A stretch of 64,000 nt of DNA from Streptomyces coeruleorubidus (lineage in GTDB: Bacteria > Actinomycetota > Actinomycetes > Streptomycetales > Streptomycetaceae): the NCBI RefSeq assembly GCF_028885415.1, contig NZ_CP118527.1, forward strand, positions 5,456,001-5,520,000, read 5' to 3'. Of this stretch, positions 17,254-27,103 are shown piece after piece. The first letter of the stretch is position 1, and the number at the start of each line of letters is the position of its first letter. The notes below the pieces were generated by a model that saw nothing but the letters and a program-made list of their open reading frames with translations, searched no databases and was not told the DNA's origin. A program made the translations under genes and the position numbers.

Positions 17254-18456
17254 TCAAGCGAGGCGTGGGGTTCTGGGTTCGTAGAAGGTGCCGTCGCGGA
17301 GCATCGCGAACAGCACGTTGATCCGTTGCCGGGCGAGCCGGAGGAGGGCCTGTGTGTGGGTCTTTCCTCTGGTCCGGCACTTGTCGTAGTAGGTGCGGGA
17401 GGCGGGATCGTGCAGGGCGGCGAACGCGGACAGGAACATCGCCCGTTTGAGCTGCCGGTTGCCGCCCCGTGGGGCGTGCTCGCCGTGGATCGAGGTGCCC
17501 GACGACTTCGTGGTCGGGGCGAGGCCGGCGTAGGAGGCCAGGTGCGCGGCGGTGGGAAAGCTGGTGCCGTCGCCGACGGTGACCAGCAGCGTGGCGGCGG
17601 TCCTGACGCCGACGCCGGGCAGCGACGTCAGGACCTTTGAAAGAGGGTGGTCCTCCAGCAGGGCTGCGATCTGGGCTTCCGTCGCCCGTCGCTGTTCATG
17701 GACGGCGCTGAGCGAGCGGGCCAGCGACGGGATCACGATGTCGAGCGTGCCGGTGCCCGGAACGACGACGGTCTGCTCGTCGAGGGCCTCGAAGATGTCG
17801 TCGATCAGCCGCTTCGCCATCCGGGGAGCCTTGGGCCGGATCACCTCAACGAGCCTGCGGCGGCCGGCTTTTCGCAGCGCGGCCGGAGATCCGTAGCGTT
17901 CCAGCAGCCAGGTGACGGCCTGATGGTCGAGCCGGGGGCCGAGGACGCGCTCCAGGCTGGGGTGGAACTGGGTGAGCAGGCCGCGGATGCGGTTGCTGGT
18001 GCGGGTGGCCTCAGCCGCGAGGTCCTGGTCGAAGCCGACCAGAACTGTCAGCTCGGCGGTGATCTCGTCGCTGACCTCCAGCGAGCGCAGGGTGTGTGGC
18101 ATCGTGCGGGCCGCGTCGGCGATGACCGCGGCGTCCTTCGCGTCGGTCTTCGCCTCGCCGGGGTAGAGATCGGCTATCCGGCGCATGGCGAGTCCGGGCA
18201 GGTAGGCGACCTTGCAGCCCGCGTCGCGGGCGACCGTCAGGGGCAGGGCGCCGATCGAGGCGGGCTGGTCCACGATCACCAGGACGGTGCCGAACTTGGT
18301 CTTCAGCTTGGTGAAGACGTCCCGCAACTTCGGTTCGGTATTGGGCAGCTGCTTGTCGAAGACCTTCTTGCCGGTCGGGGTGAGGCCGTGCCCGTGGTGG
18401 GCGCTCTTGCCGACGTCCAGGCCGAGGAAGACGCCTATCTCGTCGCTGTCGTTCAA
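17254..18456 (-). CDS. IS110-family transposase
   Basis: 400 residues from TTG 18456, which has GGGAGG upstream; the longer frame has no better start. The N-terminal DEDD (RuvC-like) domain shows FLGLDVGKSAHHG (Asp14), VLVIVDQPAS and KTDAKDAAVIAD. The C-terminal Tnp_IS116/IS110/IS902 domain has LTSLPGVGVRTAATLL, LASYAGLAP and the serine motif region APRGGNRQLKRAMFLSAF. Both domains and the length are intact, so the enzyme could be active. IS110 transposases are guided by a bridge RNA encoded in the element's own non-coding end. IS110 elements lack classical inverted repeats, so element limits cannot be fixed by eye. Confidence 0.9.
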   Translation of the reverse strand: MNDSDEIGVFLGLDVGKSAHHGHGLTPTGKKVFDKQLPNTEPKLRDVFTKLKTKFGTVLVIVDQPASIGALPLTVARDAGCKVAYLPGLAMRRIADLYPGEAKTDAKDAAVIADAARTMPHTLRSLEVSDEITAELTVLVGFDQDLAAEATRTSNRIRGLLTQFHPSLERVLGPRLDHQAVTWLLERYGSPAALRKAGRRRLVEVIRPKAPRMAKRLIDDIFEALDEQTVVVPGTGTLDIVIPSLARSLSAVHEQRRATEAQIAALLEDHPLSKVLTSLPGVGVRTAATLLVTVGDGTSFPTAAHLASYAGLAPTTKSSGTSIHGEHAPRGGNRQLKRAMFLSAFAALHDPASRTYYDKCRTRGKTHTQALLRLARQRINVLFAMLRDGTFYEPRTPRLA

Positions 18457-18700
18457 GCCGTCCTCCCGAACGGGTTGGTGCGGTACTGGCCCGGGCGTTG
18501 GCGTCGTGCGCGCATCCACGTTATGCAGACCTGCCGCCTGCGAAGGGCCGGGCATTGCGCCCGGCCGGGCGGTAGTCGGACCTCTCATCAGCGTCTCCCA
18601 CGGCGCCTCTCGGGCCCGGTGGCACCACCCCCCAGGTCATCCGTTCGACAGGGGGGACCAGCCATACCGGGCCCGGAGGCCAGTGGCCCTCTTGCAGGAC
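18457..18700 (-). ncRNA. Candidate bridge-RNA / left-end non-coding region of the IS110 element
   Basis: This non-coding stretch lies upstream of the transposase start on its strand, where IS110 (not IS1111) elements encode the bridge RNA. Read on the minus strand it has a perfect GCCGGGC / GCCCGGC hairpin with loop GCAAT near 18550-18570, preceded by further GC-rich complementarity. Neither the RNA ends nor the guide loops can be defined from the sequence alone. Confidence 0.35.
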
Positions 18701-18879
18701 CGCGAAGAACATAACGGGGGCGGGGAGCCCCTGGGCGGCAGCGGCGCGCAGCAGTGACTTCTCTTCCCGTTCGAAGGACTTCAACGCCCAGCGCGTTGTA
18801 CACGTGCTCCACCAGCCGGTGGTCGGAGAGCCGGCCGAGAACGCGGCATCGATCGGCGTCTCCGTGGTCCACAGTCCGT
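18701..18879. other. Unassigned stretch between IS110 non-coding end and ATP-grasp remnant
   Basis: No gene supported. One minus-strand frame is open (with HRLVEHVYNALGVEVL in another frame), but there is no consistent frame or start. It may include the element's terminus. Confidence 0.3.
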
Positions 18880-19339
18880 GCCCTCGGCCTCCGCAACGGC
18901 GTCGCCCACACGGAACTGAAGCTCGACAGCCACGGCACCCCGAAGATCATCGAGGTCGGCGCGCGCCCGCCCGGGGACCACATCATGACCCTGGTCACGG
19001 AAGCCACCGGCATCGACGAGGCCCGCGCCTACCTCCAGACGGCCCCGGGCATGCCGCCGGACCTCACCCGGAGCCGCGACGAAGCCGCCGCCATCCGCTT
19101 CCTCCTCCCACCCCACGCGGGAACCCTCAACCCAGGTCACCGGCCTTCCCGAAGGCCCCCACGTCATCGCCACCGCCCTCACTCTCCGCCCCGGCGACCC
19201 GGTGGGCGACCCCCCGGACAACCTCCAACGCGTCGGCTGGATCACGGTGCGGGGGGCCACGGCGACGGAGGCGGACGCGAGGGCGGCCGAAGCGTTGAGC
19301 ACGGTGAGGGGGGAGGTGAGGGCGTCCCGCGACAGCTGA
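18880..19339 (+). pseudogene. Decayed ATP-grasp ligase (C-terminal fragment, frameshifted)
   Basis: Translation from about 18880 reads VRALGLRNGVAHTELKL, then KIIEVGARPPGDHIM and EATGIDEARAYL, the C-terminal nucleotide-binding part of carboxylate-amine ligase-type ATP-grasp enzymes. Near 19128 the frame shifts: one extra A in CTCAACCCAG; with it removed, the reading continues as TQVTGLPEGPHVIA down to a TGA at 19337-19339. The N-terminal two-thirds is missing, and the break is close to the IS110 left end, so insertion or an associated deletion is the likely cause. Not expected to be functional. Confidence 0.7.
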
Positions 19340-19405
19340 CCTGTCCACGCCGCCCCTGCGGATAGCATCAGATCTCCGCCATGGCTCCCAGCAGAGGCGA
19401 CGATC

Positions 19406-21055
19406 ATGGATCCGGCCGCAGTGTCTCCCACCGCAGCGAGCATCGGCCTGCGTCAGTTGCTGATGGTGCTGGGGGACTCGTTGGTGGAGGTGCAGGCCGC
19501 TCCCGCCGGGCTGGACGTCGAGATCCGTGGGGTTTCGCTGCTCGATCCCGAGGATCCGCCGACCGCACAGCCGGGCGAGCTGGTTCTCGTGATCGGTGCC
19601 CGTGGCCGGGCCGCTTTTCCCGCACTGCGGGCCGCCGGGCGGGACGGAGCCGCTGCCGTGGTGGTCAAGCTGGACGGGCCCGGCCAGGCCGCGGCGCTCA
19701 GCGAGACCGCTGCCGAGGCCGGGGTCGCCCTGCTCTCGCTGCGCAGCGAAGCACGCTGGGAGCAGGTGAACGCGCTGGCCCGGGCCGCCCTCGACGACGC
19801 ACCGCCGGGCGAGCCCGGCATGGGGGCCGAGGAGGGCGACCTTTTCTCGCTCGCCCAGACCACCGCCATCCTCACCAGCGGCATCGTCAGCATCGAGGAC
19901 GCCGCGAACCGGGTGCTGGCCTACTCCCGCACCACCGACTCCGACGAGGCGGACGACCTGCGTCGGCGCTCCATCCTCGGCTGGCAGGGACCGGAGGGGT
20001 ATCTGGCGAAGCTGCGTGAGTGGGGTGTGTTCCAGCATCTGCACTCCAGCGACGAGGTGATCGGTATCGACAGCCACCCCGAGCTGGGCATCCGCCGTCG
20101 GCTCGCGGTGGCCATCCGGTCCGGGGACCGGCAGTTGGGCACCATCTGGGTGCAGGAAGGCTCGATTCCGCTGTCCGACCGCTCGCGCCAGGCACTGCTG
20201 GGTGCCGCCCGGGTCGCGGCGCTCCATCTCGTACGCCGTCGCCGGGAGCTCTCGGACGATGTGACGCTCACCCGGACCCTGCTGGCCGGACTCCTGGACG
20301 GGAGCACCGGACCGCAGCCGCTCGCCACCCACCTGGGATTCGACGCCACCCGCCCGGCCGCCGTGCTGGGCTTCTCGTACGGGACCACGCAGGCGTACGA
20401 GACTCCGGAGGGCGTCGCCGCACCGGAACTGACCCACACCGAGGTCACCAACCTGGTCTCCGTGCACATCGCCGCCCGGCACCGCAGCGCCCTGGTCACT
20501 CAGGTCGATCCCCGTATCTATGTGCTCCTGCCCCAACTGCCCCGCGGCATCGACACGGACACGCTGCGCGGCTGGACCCAGGAGATCACCGACGCCGCAC
20601 GCCGCCACCTGGGCCTGCCGCTGCGCGGCTCGGTCGGTTGCCTGGTGCCGAGGCTCGGGGACGTCCCCGAGTCACGCCGGGAGGCCGACCGCATACTCGA
20701 CGCCATGGTGAGCGCCGGAGTGACCGTCGCGGTCGCCGCGCTGCCGGACATCCAGGCGGAGGTGCTGGTCAGCGAGATACTGACGTTGCTCTCCGCCCAC
20801 CCCGAGATACGGGATCCGCGACTGACCGCCCTGCTCTCGCACGACAGCCGGCACCAGGGCCGGCTCGCCGAGACCCTCCTGACGTACCTGAACTCCTTCG
20901 GTGACATACGGGCGGCCGCCGCACAGCTCCATGTGCACCCCAACACGCTGCGGTACCGCCTCCGCCGGGCCGAGCAGCTGACCGGCCTCGATCTCAGCCG
21001 TCCCGACCAGCGTCTGCTGGCCATGCTCCAGCTGCGGCTGCCGCCCACCAGCTGA
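19406..21055 (+). CDS. PucR-family transcriptional regulator
   Basis: 549 residues. An N-terminal PucR ligand domain (LRQLLMVLGDSLVEVQ, VEIRGVSLLDPED, GELVLVIGAR) is followed by a central GGDEF-like/CdaR domain and a C-terminal HTH_30 (LLTYLNSFGDIRAAAAQLHVHPNTLRYRLRRAEQLTG). This order is typical for activators of purine, amino-acid or GABA catabolism in actinobacteria. The permease gene 293 bp downstream is on the same strand and preceded by a strong palindrome (21143-21166), so it is the probable target. Ligand unknown. Confidence 0.85.
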   Translation: MDPAAVSPTAASIGLRQLLMVLGDSLVEVQAAPAGLDVEIRGVSLLDPEDPPTAQPGELVLVIGARGRAAFPALRAAGRDGAAAVVVKLDGPGQAAALSETAAEAGVALLSLRSEARWEQVNALARAALDDAPPGEPGMGAEEGDLFSLAQTTAILTSGIVSIEDAANRVLAYSRTTDSDEADDLRRRSILGWQGPEGYLAKLREWGVFQHLHSSDEVIGIDSHPELGIRRRLAVAIRSGDRQLGTIWVQEGSIPLSDRSRQALLGAARVAALHLVRRRRELSDDVTLTRTLLAGLLDGSTGPQPLATHLGFDATRPAAVLGFSYGTTQAYETPEGVAAPELTHTEVTNLVSVHIAARHRSALVTQVDPRIYVLLPQLPRGIDTDTLRGWTQEITDAARRHLGLPLRGSVGCLVPRLGDVPESRREADRILDAMVSAGVTVAVAALPDIQAEVLVSEILTLLSAHPEIRDPRLTALLSHDSRHQGRLAETLLTYLNSFGDIRAAAAQLHVHPNTLRYRLRRAEQLTGLDLSRPDQRLLAMLQLRLPPTS

Positions 21056-21142
21056 ACCGGTTCCGCATTGGCCGCCTGTACAGCCATCGAGGGCGAGTTT
21101 GTTCAGACTTCACAAACATTTGGCCCCATGAGCCCCCATACG

Positions 21143-21166
21143 CTTGCGCAAATCCATTTCCGCAAG
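21143..21166. promoter_or_regulatory. Operator-like palindrome upstream of the permease
   Basis: Arms CTTGCGCAAAT and ATTTCCGCAAG are complementary at 10 of 11 positions with a 2-bp centre (CC). It lies about 200 bp before the permease start, with a weaker TTTGT/ACAAA dyad at 21098-21116. It is a plausible PucR-family binding site. Confidence 0.5.
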
Positions 21167-21348
21167 TGATGCGGCCCACCTCCCACGAGGAGACGGAGCA
21201 GTACGCGGACGTGCGGTGACGACCACGTCACCAGTACGGCATCCGGATTCCGCGAACCGCACCGTGAACGCTTCCGGGAATCGTCAGTGCCCCGGCCGTC
21301 CCTCCTGACGCACAGCACGGCACTCCCAACGACCCCATGGATGTCGAC

Positions 21349-22812
21349 ATGACTACACGTCCCCCTGATTCTCTGGCCTCCGACACCGCCGCACCCACCA
21401 GTGGTCAGCCTCCGGAGCAGCAGGCAGGTCTTCAGGCCGGTCTCAAGAACCGCCATCTGTCCATGATCGCCATCGGCGGGGTGATCGGTGCCGGTCTCTT
21501 CGTGGGCTCCGCCTCCGGTATCGCTGCCGCCGGGCCCGGCATCCTGCTGTCCTACGCACTGGTCGGCGCCCTGGTCGTCTTCGTGATGCGGATGCTCGGC
21601 GAGATGGCCGCGGCCAACCCGACCTCCGGATCCTTCTCGGCCTACGCGGACCGGGCGCTCGGCCGCTGGGCCGGGTTCTCGATCGGCTGGCTGTACTGGT
21701 TCTTCTGGGTCGTCGTACTCGCCGTGGAGGCAACCGCGGGTGCGGTGATCCTGGAAGGGTGGGTGCCGGCCGTACCGCAGTGGGCCTGGGCTCTGATCGT
21801 GATGACGGTCCTCACCGCCACGAACCTGGCCTCGGTCGGCTCCTTCGGCGAGTTCGAGTTCTGGTTCGCCGGCATCAAGGTCGTCGCCATCACGGGCTTC
21901 ATCGTTCTCGGCGGGCTGGCGATCTTCGGTGTGCTGCCCGGCTCCGACCATGCCGCGACAGGATTCGGGAACCTCACCGAGCACGGCGGCTTCCTGCCGA
22001 ACGGGCCGGGCGCGATCCTCACCGGCATCCTGCTGGTCGTCTTCTCCTTCATGGGCAGCGAGATCGTCACCCTCGCCGCCGGTGAGTCCTCGGACGCGCA
22101 GCGGGCGGTGGCCAAGGCCACCAGGAGCGTGATCTGGCGGGTCGGCGTCTTCTACGTCGGCTCGATCCTCGTCGTGGTCGCCCTGCTGCCGTGGAACGAC
22201 CCCGCGATCCAGAAGAAGGGCTCGTACGTCGCGGCCCTCGACTCGATCGGCATCCCGCACGCCGGCGAGATCATGAACTTCATCGTGCTGACCGCCGTGC
22301 TGTCCTGTCTCAACTCCGGCCTGTACACCGCCTCCCGGATGGCCTTCTCCCTCGGGCAGCGCGGCGACGCCCCGCGGTCCTTCGTACGGACGAACACGCG
22401 AGGTGTGCCGCAGGCCGCGATCCTGGCCTCCGTCGTCTTCGGCTTCGTGGCGGTCGCCTTCAACTACCTGTGGCCGGACACGGTCTTCCAGTTCCTGCTG
22501 AACTCCTCGGGCGCCGTCGCGCTCTTCGTGTGGCTGGTCATCTGCTTCTCGCAACTGCGGATGCGGGGGATCATCCTGCGCGAGAGCCCGGAGAAGCTCA
22601 TCGTCCGGATGTGGCTGTTCCCCTATCTGACGTGGGCGACGATCGCGATGATCGCGTTCGTGCTCGTCTACATGCTCACCGACGAGAAGGAGGGCGGCGG
22701 CCGCAGCCAGGTGCTGCTCTCGGTGCTCGTCGCCGCGGTGGTGATCGCGATCTCGTTGGTCCGGGAGCGGTCCCGGCGGAAGGACACCGCGGAGGCGGTC
22801 GCGCCGCGATAG
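21349..22812 (+). CDS. Amino-acid permease (APC superfamily, GABA permease-like)
   Basis: About 487 residues from ATG 21349; another ATG lies 12 bases earlier and the choice is not certain. The APC signature starts at SMIAIGGVIGAGLFVGSA in helix 1, followed by ISYAL-like helix 2 and the GEMAAANPTSGSFSAYADRALG motif. Twelve hydrophobic segments fit, ending in a charged cytoplasmic tail. The sequence resembles the AAT subfamily with GabP and other amino-acid/proton symporters. Likely induced by the upstream PucR-type regulator. The substrate could be GABA or another amino acid; it cannot be fixed from sequence alone. Confidence 0.85.
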   Translation: MTTRPPDSLASDTAAPTSGQPPEQQAGLQAGLKNRHLSMIAIGGVIGAGLFVGSASGIAAAGPGILLSYALVGALVVFVMRMLGEMAAANPTSGSFSAYADRALGRWAGFSIGWLYWFFWVVVLAVEATAGAVILEGWVPAVPQWAWALIVMTVLTATNLASVGSFGEFEFWFAGIKVVAITGFIVLGGLAIFGVLPGSDHAATGFGNLTEHGGFLPNGPGAILTGILLVVFSFMGSEIVTLAAGESSDAQRAVAKATRSVIWRVGVFYVGSILVVVALLPWNDPAIQKKGSYVAALDSIGIPHAGEIMNFIVLTAVLSCLNSGLYTASRMAFSLGQRGDAPRSFVRTNTRGVPQAAILASVVFGFVAVAFNYLWPDTVFQFLLNSSGAVALFVWLVICFSQLRMRGIILRESPEKLIVRMWLFPYLTWATIAMIAFVLVYMLTDEKEGGGRSQVLLSVLVAAVVIAISLVRERSRRKDTAEAVAPR

Positions 22813-22817
22813 TCGCC

Positions 22818-22890
22818 GCGGACTGCCATGAGCGGCTCTGAGTGGCTCTGAGCGGCTCGTGAGCGGCTCCGAGTGGCTCGTGAGTGGCTG
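22818..22890. repeat. Short degenerate direct repeats (GAGCGGCTC/GAGTGGCTC)
   Basis: Six or seven near-copies of GAG(C/T)GGCTC(C/T)G follow the permease stop, separated by 1-5 bases. No function evident; probably slippage-prone spacer DNA. Confidence 0.6.
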
Positions 22891-22931
22891 GGGTGGGTGT
22901 GGGGCTTTTCCCCGAGCCCACTCCCGGCTCT

Positions 22932-22976
22932 GCCGAAAGCCCCAGGTCGGATCGATTCCGGCCTGGGGCCTTCGGC
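22932..22976. terminator. Bidirectional terminator
   Basis: GCCGAA-A-GCCCCAGG pairs with CCTGGGGC-C-TTCGGC (14 pairs, one A/C mismatch) around a 15-base loop, between the convergent permease and AraC genes. Confidence 0.8.
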
Positions 22977-22977
22977 G

Positions 22978-23835
22978 TCAGCGGGTGGACTCCCGTTCCA
23001 CCGGCAGCCACAGCTCGGCGTCCGCCCTCGTCCCGTCCGCCGACAGGTCGGTCCGCAGGATCTCCGGGCCGGGGCGGCTGCGGTACGGGTTGGAGGGGAA
23101 CCACTCGGTGAACACGTCCCGCCACAGTTCCTGGATGGCCTGCGGCGCCGGGCCGGAGGTGGTGAAGACCGCCCAGGTGCCGGGCGGGACGGGCAGGGTG
23201 GTGATGCCCGCGGGGGCGTCCGCCGGGGCGGACGTCGCGGTGATCACCGCCTGGTAGTAGTCGAGCTCGGTGCCCTCGGCGCGGCTCGGGTCCAGGTCGT
23301 CGCAGACCGCGACGATGCCGTGCGGCTCCTGGTCCGAGAGCTTTCCGAGGCGCTCCAGGGCCTGCTTGTCGATCCCGCGGACGAAGTCGACGATCGCCTG
23401 GTTCGGGCCCGAGTGCACGAGCGGCACCCGGGACTTGAAGCCGGCGACCGTGAAGGCCGGGCGGTCCACTACTCGGTACTGCATGCTGCTGCTCCCTTCG
23501 ACGGTGAGACGGAAGGTCAGCCGGGGCTGGGAGACGAGCGCGGCGCCGGTGCGCCGGGCCTCGCCCGGGCCTACGCCGTGCATCGCGCGGAACGCCCGTG
23601 CGAACGCTTCGCCCGAGCCGTAGCCGTAGCGCACCGCGATCTCCAGCAGCGTCTCGCCGCCCGCGAGCACCTCCGCGCCCGCGACGGTCAGCCGCCGGCG
23701 GCGCAGGTACTCCGACAGGGGCATGCCTGCCAGCGCGGAGAACATCCGGCGCAGGTGGTACTCCGACGTGGCCGCGATCCGCGCCAGCTCGGCGACGTCC
23801 ACGGACTCGTCGAGGTGGCGCTCGATGTGCTCCAT
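22978..23835 (-). CDS. AraC-family regulator with GyrI-like effector domain
   Basis: 285 residues. The N-terminal double helix-turn-helix of AraC type (VDVAELARIAATSEYHLRRMFSALAGMPLSEYLRRRRL, then ETLLEIAVRYGYGSGEAFARAFRAMHGVGPGEAR) is followed from about 115 by a GyrI-like small-molecule binding domain (VVDRPAFTVAG, GIVAVCDDL, YYQAVI, GTWAVFTTSGP, EWFPSN). This arrangement is like Rob/TetD-type regulators that sense hydrophobic compounds. The frame is open for about 25 codons before the ATG but without another start, so the annotated start is used. The target is unknown; the gene is isolated. Confidence 0.85.
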   Translation of the reverse strand: MEHIERHLDESVDVAELARIAATSEYHLRRMFSALAGMPLSEYLRRRRLTVAGAEVLAGGETLLEIAVRYGYGSGEAFARAFRAMHGVGPGEARRTGAALVSQPRLTFRLTVEGSSSMQYRVVDRPAFTVAGFKSRVPLVHSGPNQAIVDFVRGIDKQALERLGKLSDQEPHGIVAVCDDLDPSRAEGTELDYYQAVITATSAPADAPAGITTLPVPPGTWAVFTTSGPAPQAIQELWRDVFTEWFPSNPYRSRPGPEILRTDLSADGTRADAELWLPVERESTR

Positions 23836-23991
23836 CGCCTGGTTGAGCCGCTCTGGCCGATCCGCCCGGCTCTCGCGGTCGGTCGTCGCGTCCAGTTGAC
23901 GCGCTCAGTCGACCTTCACGATCGTCGCGCCAGGCCCGCGCCAGGCCCGCGGCATGTTCCCGCGCGGACACCGCACCGTGAGCCCCCGCTC

Positions 23992-24435
23992 TCACCCGGC
24001 CAAGTACCGGACCTGGTCCCACAGCGCCGGGTCAACCACCCCGACGCGTCTCCGGAAGCCCCACACCGGGACCTCCCGCAGCTCGTCCGTCTCCAGGAAG
24101 CTCGCGCGGCCCTGGGTGTCGCCGACCAAGCCCGGGGGGAGGGGGATCACGCCGGTGCGCTCGCGCCGGAACCGGGTGGTGATCTTCGCTACGGTCGCCC
24201 GCTCCCCGCGCACCGCCAGCACCAGGCAGGGCCGGTCCTTCGTGCGGGCCTCGTCCTCGTAGGGAACGTCGGCCCACCAGATCTCCGCCGGCTGCGGCAG
24301 GCCCGCCACCGTGGCGGTTCCCACCGCCGTCCGGCCCCGCCGCGCCACCGACCGCCGCCCCCAGCCGTCGACGAGCGTGGCGACGAGCGCGAGCAGTACC
24401 ACCGCGGCGAGCGCCAGCCACCAGGACGTGTCCAT
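23992..24435 (-). CDS. Membrane-anchored PemK/MazF-fold protein
   Basis: 147 residues from ATG 24435. An N-terminal transmembrane helix (WWLALAAVVLLALVATLVDGW) precedes a PemK-like beta-barrel: GEIWWADVP-type start (AEIWWADVPYEDEARTKDRPCLVLA), the VAKITTRFRRERTGVIPLPPG core and a C-terminal LREVPVWGFRRR. PemK/MazF toxins are mRNA interferases, but this one lacks an adjacent antitoxin gene and is tethered to the membrane. Such proteins are conserved and chromosomal in Streptomyces and may not be toxins. The domain call is good; activity is uncertain. Confidence 0.75.
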   Translation of the reverse strand: MDTSWWLALAAVVLLALVATLVDGWGRRSVARRGRTAVGTATVAGLPQPAEIWWADVPYEDEARTKDRPCLVLAVRGERATVAKITTRFRRERTGVIPLPPGLVGDTQGRASFLETDELREVPVWGFRRRVGVVDPALWDQVRYLAG

Positions 24436-24647
24436 ACTGAGACGGTACCGGCGCCATCCCTCCCCCGCGCCCCCCTCGCAAGGATCACGCCGCGCGCTGC
24501 CAGCCGAACCGGTGACACCACAGGTGAGTTCGCCCACAACAGCCCTTGGCGGAGGAGCTACCGGAGGTTTTGCGCCTTACGCTCGACGCACCGCACGACC
24601 CCCGACGCCCCTCTCAGACTTATCCCGCCAGCGGAGGTTTCTGCTTC

Positions 24648-25400
24648 ATGAAGCTCACCGTCGTCGGCTGCTCGGGGTCGTTCCCGTCCGCGGAATCGGC
24701 CTGCTCGAGCTACCTCGTCGAGGCCGGCGGCTTCCGGCTGCTTCTCGACATGGGCAACGGTGCCCTGGGCGAGTTGCAGCGCCACTGCGGTCTCTACGAC
24801 CTCGACGCGATCTTCCTCAGCCATCTGCACGCCGACCACTGCATCGACATGTGCGCCTACTTCGTCGCGCGCTACTACCGCCACGACGGCGGCCGCTGCG
24901 ATCCGCTCCCCGTCTTCGGACCGGAAGGCACGGAACACCGGCTGACCACCGCCTACGCGGACACCCCCTCCGCCTCCTCCATGAGCGAGGTCTTCGACTT
25001 CCACACGGTCAAGCCGTCCACCTTCGAGATCGGCCCGTTCACGGTGCACACCGAGCGGGTGGCCCACCCCGTGGAGGCGTACGGCATCCGCGTCGAACAC
25101 GACGGCAAGGTCCTGACGTACTCCGGCGACACCGGTGTGAGCCCCGCCCTGGACGAACTCGCCCGGGACGCCGACCTGTTCCTGTGCGAGGCGGCGTTCA
25201 CGCACGGCAAGGAGAGCATCCCCGACCTGCACCTCAACGGCCGCGAGGCGGGCGAGACCGCTGCCCGAGCGGGTGCCCGCCGGCTGGTCCTGACCCACAT
25301 CCCGCCGTGGACGGACCCGCAGGTCAACCTGACCGACGCCCGCGCGGTCTACGACGGTCAGGTCGGCCTCGCGGCACCGCGGCAGACGTACGAGATCTAG
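24648..25400 (+). CDS. Metallo-beta-lactamase-fold hydrolase (RNase Z/phosphodiesterase-like)
   Basis: 250 residues. ATG 24648 has GGAGG 10 bp upstream. The zinc site is intact: FLSHLHADHCIDM (HxHxDH) near 60-72, TERVAHPVEAYGIRV, YSGDTGVSP (Asp) near 160 and LVLTHIPPW near 225. The fold matches the MBL phosphodiesterase branch (MKLTVVGCSGSFPS, LLLDMGNGALGEL). Cytoplasmic. The gene is on its own, ending at a strong terminator before the PTS genes. Substrate unknown, possibly a cyclic nucleotide or RNA end. Confidence 0.85.
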   Translation: MKLTVVGCSGSFPSAESACSSYLVEAGGFRLLLDMGNGALGELQRHCGLYDLDAIFLSHLHADHCIDMCAYFVARYYRHDGGRCDPLPVFGPEGTEHRLTTAYADTPSASSMSEVFDFHTVKPSTFEIGPFTVHTERVAHPVEAYGIRVEHDGKVLTYSGDTGVSPALDELARDADLFLCEAAFTHGKESIPDLHLNGREAGETAARAGARRLVLTHIPPWTDPQVNLTDARAVYDGQVGLAAPRQTYEI

Positions 25401-25426
25401 CGGGTGTCCGCACCCCGAGCACGACG

Positions 25427-25457
25427 AGGCCCCGGAACCGAAGCGGTTCCGGGGCCT
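25427..25457. terminator. Bidirectional terminator
   Basis: Perfect 14-bp stem (AGGCCCCGGAACCG with its complement) and a 3-base loop AAG, between the convergent hydrolase and nagE2 genes. Confidence 0.9.
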
Positions 25458-25471
25458 TCAGCGTGTGCGGG

Positions 25472-26734
<1,263 letters not shown>

Positions 26735-26844
26735 GAACTTCCTCCATGGGGCACGGCGCCGCCCAGGGAAGAGTTCGACGGGGGACGGCGGCGTCTCAAA
26801 AGGGGAACGCGGTTCGAAAGGGCACCGCGCGACCTCCACCAGTG

Positions 26845-26860
26845 AATGGTGTAGACCAGT
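26845..26860. promoter_or_regulatory. DasR-responsive element (dre), nagE2 side
   Basis: AATGGTGTAGACCAGT matches the dre consensus ACTGGTCTAGACCACT at 13 of 16 positions and lies 111 bp before the nagE2 start. DasR (GntR family) binds here until glucosamine-6-phosphate releases it. Confidence 0.85.
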
Positions 26861-26970
26861 TGTAGCACGGTAGACCGAACGAGTGGAACCCGCCAATTCC
26901 GCCCGCCTCCACCATCACCTTGGAGACGTTCGTCCGGCCCAGCCCGTCGTCCCTTTGTCGAGAGGCGGAT

Positions 26971-26986
26971 TCTGGTGTAGACCAGT
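26971..26986. promoter_or_regulatory. DasR-responsive element (dre), nagF side
   Basis: TCTGGTGTAGACCAGT matches the dre consensus at 13 of 16 positions, with a full TGGTGTAGACCA core, 118 bp before the nagF start. Confidence 0.85.
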
Positions 26987-27103
26987 CGAACGAACGGTCG
27001 CACACTGACGTGCGCCATCCTCGGCAGGCACGACATGACCGCTCGCAAAGCGTGCCAACTGTGGGTTACTGCGACAAAGCGGTTCGGATCAGGGAGAACG
27101 AAC

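Noticed and set aside
24546..24647. Longer start for the metallo-beta-lactamase-fold protein
   Set aside because: The extra residues are not conserved-looking, and GGAGG precedes ATG 24648.
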